Shown: positions 7,250 through 13,100 of the stretch, piece by piece
Position numbering within the stretch: position 1 is the stretch's first letter
Layout: the number at the start of each line of letters is the position of its first letter
Source of the DNA: Burkholderiales bacterium
GTDB taxonomy: Bacteria; Pseudomonadota; Gammaproteobacteria; Burkholderiales; Usitatibacteraceae
Reading direction: 5' to 3'
NCBI GenBank assembly: GCA_014378085.1
Contig: JACMOJ010000051.1
Span: 1 to 16,512, forward strand
Length of the DNA stretch: 16,512 nt
Made by a program: the position numbers and the translations under genes
Notes under the pieces: generated by a model
Told to the model about the DNA's origin: nothing
Database searches by the model: none
Seen by the model: only the letters and a program-made list of their open reading frames with translations

Positions 7250-7452
7250 TTGGCGTTGGCGCGCTCCATCATGAAGAAGCGCCGCGCGGTATAGCGTGAA
7301 CTCGCAACGTGGGTTGCTGGGTCTGGATGGACGCAATTGCAATCATCGGGACTCACGGCGAGGAGTTAGCGCCGAATAGCGGCCGCGCGGGCCTTCGTGA
7401 TCGTCGCCCGCTCGAGTCTGCACTGGCGAGGGCGGTGAATCTGCAAGCTTAA
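7250..7452 (+). pseudogene. Decayed copy of the abrB-doc junction
   Basis: This stretch aligns base by base with about 6168-6360, the 3' end of the AbrB antitoxin gene and the 5' end of doc. Shared blocks include catcatgaagaa, gccttcgtgatcgt (with changes) and ctcgagtc. The antitoxin part carries a premature TAG after GCGCGGTA. The doc part can be read from a GTG near 7310 as GLRDRRPLESALARAVNLQA but hits TAA at 7450-7452, well before the Fic motif. The result is a non-functional fragment. The similarity was found by eye; exact ends are approximate. Confidence 0.85.
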
Positions 7453-7466
7453 GAGTGGCCGCAGCG

Positions 7467-7840
7467 GCCGATCTTGAGCATGATGTGCCACTCACGCCCC
7501 AGTCCGTTTTTTACATGGCCTCCGTCTCAAAGCAGTTTGCGGCGCTGTCAATATTACTGCTCGAGCAAGACGGAAACCTTAGCGTGGAAGGTCGTGTTCG
7601 GAAGTACGTTACCGAGCTGCCCGAGCACGCTGATGCCATCACCATCCGGCAGTTGCTCAATCACACCAGCGGCCTGCGGGATTATCTGGACCTGACAGCA
7701 ATGAGCAGCAAGTTTGCCGAGGTCGCGATAACCGAGAAAAATATGCTCAGCGTTCTCGCGCGCCAAACTCGGCTTAACCTCGCGCTGGGGGCGGAGTATA
7801 CGTACGGCAATTCCAGATATGCGCTGTTGTCGATCATCGC
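7467..7840 (+). pseudogene. Truncated second copy of the serine hydrolase
   Basis: The translation ADLEHDVPLTPQSVFYMASV... to GAEYTYGNSRYALLSIIA matches residues 65-188 of the serine hydrolase at 4428-5831 at clearly more than half of positions, with one extra codon. Ser and Lys of SVSK and Tyr/Asn of YGN are kept. The signal peptide, the HGG box and the whole C-terminal half are missing. No frameshift or stop interrupts the segment, and many of the base differences are at third positions, so the two copies probably diverged as functional genes before truncation. The frame begins just after the doc fragment and ends exactly where the palindrome at 7838 begins. Confidence 0.85.
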
Positions 7841-7869
7841 ATCTCTGTTCGTTAACGAACAGAGATGCG
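7838..7869. repeat. Perfect 32-bp palindrome
   Basis: Each half is cgcatctctgttcgtt or its exact complement, with GTTAAC at the centre and no loop or mismatch. It begins at the broken end of the truncated hydrolase copy and lies immediately upstream of the promoter region of the polyketide operon. It could be a dimeric-regulator operator, a cruciform, or a scar of the rearrangement. A terminator role is less likely because only a short T run (7874-7879) follows after a gap. Confidence 0.85.
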
Positions 7870-7891
7870 GCTTGTTTTTGCGTCCAATGGC

Positions 7892-7939
7892 TATAGTCGG
7901 CGTGCACAGCTTGACTGCGGCATTGTCCGACTTGACTAT
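7892..7939 (+). promoter_or_regulatory. Candidate promoter region of the polyketide operon
   Basis: Two partial promoter matches lie between the palindrome and the synthase start. TATAGT (7892-7897) has a good -10 but a poor -35. TTGACT (7911-7916) has a good -35, with a weak GACTAT 17 bases on. TTGACT is repeated at 7932-7937. The leader to the ATG at 7985 is 45-90 bases. Which match is used cannot be decided by eye. Confidence 0.3.
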
Positions 7940-7984
7940 GTTTCACCCTGCACGCCATCGACGCTCGACACAACAGGAGTCCGG

Positions 7985-9043
7985 ATGTTCGTCAATGGCT
8001 TGGGGACAGCTAACCCGCCGCATCGGTATAGCAAGCAGGCATGCTGGGAAGCGTTCAAGCATTCCGCATGGTTCATGAAACTCGACAGGCGCTCGCATAT
8101 GATCGCCGAGACGGTTCTCACCCGCGACAACGGCATCGAAACCCGAGCGTTGGCACTGCAATCGTTGGGTGAGGTGTTTCAGATCGACCCGGATACGTTG
8201 CACGCGCGCTTCTTGGCTCACGCGCCTGCACTCGCCACCACCGCTGGCAAAGCTGCGCTCGACAAGGCGGGACTGGACGCAAGCGCCATCGATGCCTTGG
8301 TCATTAGTACCTGCACTGGTTATTTATGTCCCGGCCTCACCAGCTATGTCATCGAGCGCTTGGGGCTTCGAGCCGACATCCTAGCATTCGATCTGGTTGG
8401 GCAAGGCTGTGCGGCGGCGTTGCCAAACTGGCGGCTGGCCGACGGGCTGCTTGCCGCGGGAGAATGCGAACATGTGCTGTCGATTTGCGTCGAAGTCAGC
8501 AGTGCCGCGATGTATCTAGACAATGATCCGGGCGTGCTGATCAGCGCCTGCCTGTTTGGCGATGGCGCCGGCGCGGCAGTGTTATCGCGTTCGCCGGACG
8601 GGCAGCGCCGCAGCGTTGAATGGAAAGCCTATGGTTCATTGACCAACCCGGCCGAGCGCGATGCACTATTGTTTAAGACCGAGCGCGGCATGCTGCGCAA
8701 CGTCCTGACGCGGCGAGTGCCTCGGCTGGCGGCCGATCATGCGGCGCGCGTTCTCCAAAACGTGTTGACTGAGGTCGATCTTGTACCCGCTGATATCGCG
8801 GCGTGGATCATGCACGCAGGGGGACGCGATGTGTTGATCGCGCTGCAAGAAAAGCTGGAATTGAACGACACTGACCTGCGCTACAGCGCCAAGATGCTGC
8901 TCGAATACGGCAATATGAGCAGTGCATTCGTCTACTTCGTGCTGCAAGCGGCGCTCGACGACAATGCGCCGGCCGGTTGGTGGTGGATGTCGTCGTTCGG
9001 CGCCGGGTTTAGCTGTCATGGCGCATTGTTGAAGGTGGCCTAA
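7985..9043 (+). CDS. Type III polyketide synthase (chalcone synthase-like)
   Basis: A 352-residue protein of the chalcone/stilbene synthase superfamily. The catalytic triad is present: Cys142 in DLVGQGCAAALPNW, His277 in MHAGGRD, Asn310 in EYGNMSS. STCTGYLCPGL (109-118) and the C-terminal FGAGFSCHGALL (338-349) are also typical. These enzymes extend an acyl starter with malonyl-CoA and cyclise the product to resorcinols, pyrones or naphthalenes. In bacteria with methyltransferase and flavin partners, alkylresorcinols or alkylquinones are common products. Starter and ring type cannot be read from sequence. AGGAG (7975-7979) sits 5 bases before the ATG. It is the first gene of a five-gene operon. 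Confidence 0.93.
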   Translation: MFVNGLGTANPPHRYSKQACWEAFKHSAWFMKLDRRSHMIAETVLTRDNGIETRALALQSLGEVFQIDPDTLHARFLAHAPALATTAGKAALDKAGLDASAIDALVISTCTGYLCPGLTSYVIERLGLRADILAFDLVGQGCAAALPNWRLADGLLAAGECEHVLSICVEVSSAAMYLDNDPGVLISACLFGDGAGAAVLSRSPDGQRRSVEWKAYGSLTNPAERDALLFKTERGMLRNVLTRRVPRLAADHAARVLQNVLTEVDLVPADIAAWIMHAGGRDVLIALQEKLELNDTDLRYSAKMLLEYGNMSSAFVYFVLQAALDDNAPAGWWWMSSFGAGFSCHGALLKVA

Positions 9044-9067
9044 CATGAACATGCCGTCTGCCGTCAC

Positions 9068-9874
9068 ATGAATCTTTCAGCCAGCCTGCCGCGCCGCGTG
9101 GGAGCAGAGTTGCTTGACGACCTTGCTGCGAGCGACCCGCGCGCGCAGCGATCCCGAAACGATTTGCGGCGCATTCATCGCGCCATGGGCACACTGTCCA
9201 TTGTCATGCGCGCACTCGACTACGCAACGGCCCGCTCGTTGCCGCTCTCCTCGCCCCACCCGTCGCCCCGCCCGTCGCCCCACGCGTCGCCCCACCCGCC
9301 GCCCCGCACCATTCTCGAGCTAGGTGCTGGCGACGGCTCGATGATGTTGAGGCTCGCACAACAGCGCGCCGCGAGTTGGCCGGACGTGACCGTTACACTG
9401 CTGGACCGACTTGATCTGGTTCAACCCGCCACGCTCAGTGCAATTGGCGATATGGGCTGGGCCGTGAATGTTGTGCAGGCGGATGTGTTCGAGTGGCTCG
9501 CCAGACCGGTCGCAGCACACCAGCACCAGCACCAAGACACACGCTGGGACATCATCTTCGCCAACCTGTTCATGCACCATTTTTCGCCGGACGCACTCGA
9601 CCAGCTACTAACGATGATTGCTGCTAGATGTCGCATTTTTTTCTGCAGCGAACCACGGCGCGCCGCGCTGCCGCTGGCGGCTAGCCACTTGGTCGGCCTG
9701 CTGGGTGCCGGCCCGGTCACCCGGGTTGACGCAGTCCTCAGTGTGCATGCCGGATTTAGCGGGCAGGAGCTGGCAGCACGTTGGCCGGACCACCACGCCT
9801 GGCATTTGCGCGAGTACCGTGCCGGTTTGTTCAGCCACGGTTTTATTGCCATTAACGAAAGTGCGCGCACATGA
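9068..9874 (+). CDS. Class I SAM-dependent methyltransferase
   Basis: A 268-residue methyltransferase with motif I LELGAGDG (83-90), an acidic residue after strand 2 (LLDRLD, Asp113), and DIIFANLFMHHF (161-172) as motif IV. The N-terminal SDPRAQRSRNDLRRIHRAMG (22-41) is shared with a group of methyltransferases next to type III synthases as far as I recall. It probably methylates the polyketide ring on oxygen or carbon. Residues about 62-81 are a Ser-Pro-His/Arg tetrapeptide repeat inserted directly before motif I, and 151-156 reads HQHQHQ. The gene starts 24 bases after the synthase stop; an 8-codon mini-frame (9045-9071) ends in the ATGA of its start. Its stop overlaps the next start (ATGA). 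Confidence 0.85.
   Translation: MNLSASLPRRVGAELLDDLAASDPRAQRSRNDLRRIHRAMGTLSIVMRALDYATARSLPLSSPHPSPRPSPHASPHPPPRTILELGAGDGSMMLRLAQQRAASWPDVTVTLLDRLDLVQPATLSAIGDMGWAVNVVQADVFEWLARPVAAHQHQHQDTRWDIIFANLFMHHFSPDALDQLLTMIAARCRIFFCSEPRRAALPLAASHLVGLLGAGPVTRVDAVLSVHAGFSGQELAARWPDHHAWHLREYRAGLFSHGFIAINESART
9251..9310 (+). repeat. Five 12-bp tandem units within the methyltransferase gene
   Basis: Consecutive units TCGCCCCACCCG, TCGCCCCGCCCG, TCGCCCCACGCG, TCGCCCCACCCG and CCGCCCCGCACC run in frame and encode S-P-(H/R)-(P/A) tetrapeptides. The tract sits between the N-terminal helix region and motif I, a place where insertion is likely tolerated. Unit-number changes would keep the frame. Confidence 0.9.
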
Positions 9875-11193
9875 AATTCAAATACGATGCGGTTATCGTC
9901 GGCGGCGGACCTTCCGGTGCCACTGCTGCGGTGTTGCTCGCCAAGGCCGGATGGTCGGTGGCGATCGTCGAGAAAGCGCCGTTTCCGCGGCGCAAGGTCT
10001 GCGGCGAGTTTATTTCAGAAACGACCTGGCCACTACTGCGAGAGCTGGGTGTGGCCGAGGCATTGCAGGCGACTGCTGGTCCGGTCGTCCGGCGGGTCGG
10101 CGTTTTTGCAGGATCAACCGTCATTACGTCGCCGCTGACGCGGTCCACGCCACGCGCCGATGACGGCGGCAGAGCGGTGGGCCGAGAATTTCTGGATACG
10201 TTGCTGCTGCAACGGGCGGCGGCGGTCGGGGCTGAAGTGTTGCAACCTTGGGCGCTTTCAGGGTTTGTGGAAAGTGGTGATCAATACACTTGTCGCGTTA
10301 TTAAAAAAGGCGGCGACGATGGTTGCCAACCGGGGGCCGAACTACATGGCGAACTGCATGGCCAACCGCATGGCCAGCGACATGGCCAACCGCATGGCGA
10401 ACGGCATCGCGAATTAATCTCTCGCGTGATCATCGGCGCACACGGCTCATGGGAAACCGGGGTGTTGCCCACGCAGGTTTCGCGCCAACCGCGACGCGCG
10501 GGTGATCTGTTTGGTTTCAAGGCGCATTTTCGCGATGGCGCGCTGGCAAGCGACCTGATGCCCCTGCTCGCATTTCCGGGTGGTTATGGCGGCATGGTGC
10601 ATGCTGATTGCGGGCGCATCAGCCTGTCGTGCTGCATCCGCCGCGACGCGCTTGAACGATGCCGGAAGCAATGGCCACAACACAGCGCGGGGGCGGCCGT
10701 GTTGGCGCACATTATGGCGTCGTGCAAAGGTGTTGCCGATGCGCTGGCACCAGCAACCGTGGATGGCGCGTGGCTGTCCGCCGGGCCCTTGCAAACTGGC
10801 ATCCGGTCGTTTGGCCGCGGCGGCATATTCGCAGTCGGCAATGCGGCGGCCGAAGCACACCCGATTGTGGCCGAGGGTATTAGCATGGCTATTCAGTCCG
10901 CGCATTTGCTCTGTGAACAACTCATCACAAGCCGCGTCCGGCAGCCGTCGCCGGCCGTGCTTGAAACAATCCATGCCGCATACGAAGCTGCATGGCGCCG
11001 CAACTTTTCGTCTCGCCTGCGGGTGGCGGCGTTATTCGCCCACTTGTTCATGCGACCGCTCGGCGCGCGTTTGGCGGCGATCACATTAAAACTCGTCCCC
11101 GGGTTACTGACGCGTGGTGCGCGCTGGAGCGGAAAAAACCAGTCGTTGCGCAGCGTCCGGTCTCAGGGTTTTGTCGGTGGGCTCCGTTCATGA
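9871..11193 (+). CDS. FAD-dependent oxidoreductase (geranylgeranyl reductase/hydroxylase-like)
   Basis: A 440-residue flavoprotein. The Rossmann FAD motif GGGPSGATAAVLLAKAG (11-27) ends at Glu34, which should bind the ribose. RRKVCGEF (40-47) is typical of the geranylgeranyl-reductase-like monooxygenase group. The second FAD region reads VGNAAAEAHPIVAEGISMA (about 321-339), with Asn where many relatives have Asp. Its likely task is to hydroxylate or oxidise the polyketide ring, possibly to a quinone, as proposed for SrsC in Streptomyces; reduction of a double bond is an alternative. Residues about 157-180 are a His-rich tetrapeptide repeat. The start overlaps the methyltransferase stop (ATGA). 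The stop overlaps a short frame at 11190. Confidence 0.85.
   Translation: MKFKYDAVIVGGGPSGATAAVLLAKAGWSVAIVEKAPFPRRKVCGEFISETTWPLLRELGVAEALQATAGPVVRRVGVFAGSTVITSPLTRSTPRADDGGRAVGREFLDTLLLQRAAAVGAEVLQPWALSGFVESGDQYTCRVIKKGGDDGCQPGAELHGELHGQPHGQRHGQPHGERHRELISRVIIGAHGSWETGVLPTQVSRQPRRAGDLFGFKAHFRDGALASDLMPLLAFPGGYGGMVHADCGRISLSCCIRRDALERCRKQWPQHSAGAAVLAHIMASCKGVADALAPATVDGAWLSAGPLQTGIRSFGRGGIFAVGNAAAEAHPIVAEGISMAIQSAHLLCEQLITSRVRQPSPAVLETIHAAYEAAWRRNFSSRLRVAALFAHLFMRPLGARLAAITLKLVPGLLTRGARWSGKNQSLRSVRSQGFVGGLRS
10339..10410 (+). repeat. Six 12-bp tandem units within the oxidoreductase gene
   Basis: Units such as GAACTGCATGGC, CAACCGCATGGC and CAGCGACATGGC are repeated six times with small changes, encoding (E/Q)-(L/P/R)-H-G tetrapeptides. 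The tract lies between the FAD-binding half and the next beta strand (ISRVIIGAHGSWE). It is in frame and, like the methyltransferase tract, has a 12-bp period. Confidence 0.9.
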
Positions 11194-11252
11194 ATAGAGC
11201 GTTGTGTCGCGCTTACACGATTTACTATCCTAACCATACTTACTTGGAGTAG
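11190..11252 (+). CDS. Possible 20-residue coupled small ORF
   Basis: ATG at 11190 overlaps the oxidoreductase stop (ATGA). The frame encodes MNRALCRAYTIYYPNHTYLE and ends TAG at 11250-11252. The ACP ribosome-binding site GGAG (11246-11249) lies in its last codons, 8 bases before the ACP ATG. It may be a coupling leader that carries ribosomes to the ACP gene or simply intergenic sequence. No family is recognisable. Confidence 0.25.
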   Translation: MNRALCRAYTIYYPNHTYLE

Positions 11253-11257
11253 CCGCG

Positions 11258-11536
11258 ATGACGACGCTCGAATCCGTGCAAGCCATCCTTAAGAAAAATC
11301 TTGGACTTGCTGCCGAAACGGTAACGCCAGAAACCACGCTGGAGGCGTTGGCGATCGATTCGCTGGCGCTCATTGAAGTCATGTTCGATATCGAGTCAGA
11401 ACTAAAGATCGCGATACCGACCGACGCAATGGCCACTCAATCACAACTGAAAACCGTGGGCGAGCTGATTGCTTTTGTCGATAATCTTGTCGCAGAGCAG
11501 CGTTGTCTTCCGTTTGTAGGGCAGGCTGCCGTTTGA
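11258..11536 (+). CDS. Stand-alone acyl carrier protein
   Basis: A 92-residue acyl carrier protein. The phosphopantetheine attachment motif is IDSLALIEVMFDIE with Ser35. Helix I (LESVQAILKKNLGL) and the acidic helix II are evident. It should carry acyl or ketoacyl intermediates for the ketosynthase encoded next, and perhaps deliver the starter to the type III synthase. The C-terminal tail (about 80-92, EQRCLPFVGQAAV) is longer than in FAS ACPs. GGAG 8 bases upstream supports the start. Its stop overlaps the ketosynthase TTG start (TTGA). Confidence 0.9.
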   Translation: MTTLESVQAILKKNLGLAAETVTPETTLEALAIDSLALIEVMFDIESELKIAIPTDAMATQSQLKTVGELIAFVDNLVAEQRCLPFVGQAAV

Positions 11537-12795
11537 AGCGCGTCGCAGTCACCGGTCTCGGGGTGATTTCACCACTGGGGAACGACGTATCGACATTTTT
11601 CGCCGGCCTTGCGGCGGGGCGATCGGCCATTGGCCGGCTGCCGCCTGCGGGCGGGCACGCCGGTGCCGCCGTGATCCCGCACCCGATAGCGCACATCGGT
11701 GCAGCGGCGTCATTTGATCCGGCGGATTTTTTCCCGGTGGCGCAATTGCGTATGCTGGATCGTGTCAGCCAGTTCGCGCTGGCCGCCTCTGCCCAAGCCA
11801 TGCGCGACGCCAATCTGCTGTCTGACCAGATGTCGGACCAGATCGACCGGCAGCGCGCCGGCGTATTTATGGGCACCGGCATGGGTGGTGCCCAGACCAC
11901 CGACGATGGTTATTTCAAGCTCTATGGCGAACGCGATGACCGCGTAAAGCCCTACAGCGTGCTGATGGCGATGACCAACGCTGCGGCGGCGTGGATCGGC
12001 ATCGAATACGGCTTCAGCGGGCCAAACCTGACCTATTCCACCGCCTGCTCGTCGTCGGCCGTGGCGATCGGCGAAGCGGCGCGGCGCATTGCCAGCGGCG
12101 ATGTCGACATCATGGTTGCCGGCGGCAGTGAGGCGCCGCTCACCTACGGGACGCTGATGGCGTGGACTGCATTGAAGACCCTAGCAATAGAAGATGCGCA
12201 CGACCCGGCCGCTTCGTGCAAACCTTTTGCAAAGGACCGCACCGGTCTGGTGCTGGGCGAGGGTGCAGCAATCGTCATTCTGGAAGAGTGGCAGCATGCC
12301 ACGGCGCGTGGCGCGCATATTTATGCGGAACTGGCGGGTTATGGACTTTGCACCGATGCCACACACATCACCCGGCCGACAATCTCCGGTCAGGCTGAAG
12401 CGATGCGACGGGCGCTCGAATCCGCCGGAATGTCTGCGAAAGAAATTGGCTACATCAACGCCCACGGCACAGCCACACTGGCCAACGATGCGGTAGAGAC
12501 AGCCGCAATCAAGCAAGTATTCGGTGCGCATGCCGCATCAGTGCCGGTGAGTTCGACCAAATCGATGCACGGTCATCTGCTCGGTGCGGCCGGCGCGCTT
12601 GAGTTGGTCGCCTCCGTGCTCGCCATGGAGCGGCACGTCATTCCGCCCACCGTCAACCTGCACCAGCCCGATCCGCAATGCGACCTCGATTACGTGCCTG
12701 GTACGGCGAGGACGGGTGTGGAACTTGGCTCGGTCATGTCGAACTCGTTTGCATTCGGCGGCACCAATGCCGTGCTTATTTGCCGGGCAGTCTGA
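11533..12795 (+). CDS. FabF-type beta-ketoacyl-ACP synthase
   Basis: About 420 residues. The Cys-His-His triad is intact: Cys172 in TYSTACSSSA, His311 in NAHGTAT and His348 in KSMHGHLLGAAGA, with Lys343. FAFGGTNAVL (407-416) closes the fold. It performs decarboxylative Claisen condensation on ACP-bound acyl chains. The TTG at 11533 is chosen because it begins the family-typical KRVAVTGLGVISPLG and overlaps the ACP stop. An in-frame TTG at 11503 would overlap ACP by 34 bases. The position after a dedicated ACP suggests it builds a special acyl chain or starter for the type III synthase rather than serving general fatty acid synthesis; that is inference. Confidence 0.92.
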   Translation: MKRVAVTGLGVISPLGNDVSTFFAGLAAGRSAIGRLPPAGGHAGAAVIPHPIAHIGAAASFDPADFFPVAQLRMLDRVSQFALAASAQAMRDANLLSDQMSDQIDRQRAGVFMGTGMGGAQTTDDGYFKLYGERDDRVKPYSVLMAMTNAAAAWIGIEYGFSGPNLTYSTACSSSAVAIGEAARRIASGDVDIMVAGGSEAPLTYGTLMAWTALKTLAIEDAHDPAASCKPFAKDRTGLVLGEGAAIVILEEWQHATARGAHIYAELAGYGLCTDATHITRPTISGQAEAMRRALESAGMSAKEIGYINAHGTATLANDAVETAAIKQVFGAHAASVPVSSTKSMHGHLLGAAGALELVASVLAMERHVIPPTVNLHQPDPQCDLDYVPGTARTGVELGSVMSNSFAFGGTNAVLICRAV

Positions 12796-12872
12796 TGATG
12801 ACGGATCGTCGGGCTGCGGTGCTGGCATTGCCGCAATTTGTCGCGCTTTGGTGGCGTTCCACGATTTGCTAA
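12795..12872 (+). CDS. Possible 25-residue coupled small ORF or gene remnant
   Basis: ATG at 12795 overlaps the ketosynthase stop (TGATG) and encodes 25 residues beginning MMTDRRAAVLALPQFVALWW. The overlap resembles those inside the operon, so it could be a genuine small protein, or the 5' stub of a sixth operon gene whose rest was lost. No homologue comes to mind. Confidence 0.25.
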   Translation: MMTDRRAAVLALPQFVALWWRSTIC

Positions 12873-13100
12873 ACGCGAATATCCTGGCCGTGCGCGTTTG
12901 TGCTCGGCCGTACCGACAGCGCGGCCCGAGCGGCGGATGATTCCGTTAAAGCGCGAGAGTTGAGGTTTAGAAGAATGTAGGCGGCAGCGATACAAAGTGC
13001 TGCTTAGCACGCACAAAAATCTCCTGAGCCAGTTGCGGATGCGTATGATTCGTGAGCTTCGGAGATTCATCGCGGCCTGATTCAACCATAGCGTCAAAAG
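12873..13100. other. Gap between the polyketide operon and the AsmA gene
   Basis: No strong gene is seen. An imperfect GC-rich hairpin (12902-12931, arms GCTCGG and CCGAGC plus two pairs past a bulge) could end the operon but has no T run. On the minus strand a 59-codon frame (ATG at 13146, stop at 12967) crosses the gap and overlaps the start of the AsmA gene head to head. Its translation, with HPQLAQEIFVRAKQHFVSLPP near the end, looks plausible but matches no family I know. I treat it as doubtful. Confidence 0.4.

Noticed and set aside
7845..7862. CTGT...ACAG within the palindrome as a LexA box
   Set aside because: The spacing is 10 bases instead of the 8 of the E. coli-type box, and no SOS gene is adjacent.
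10447..10974. A 175-codon minus-strand frame
   Set aside because: It is antisense to the recognised oxidoreductase with no family features.
11379..11900. A 173-codon minus-strand frame
   Set aside because: It is antisense to the ACP and ketosynthase genes, Arg/Ser/Pro-rich, with no motif.
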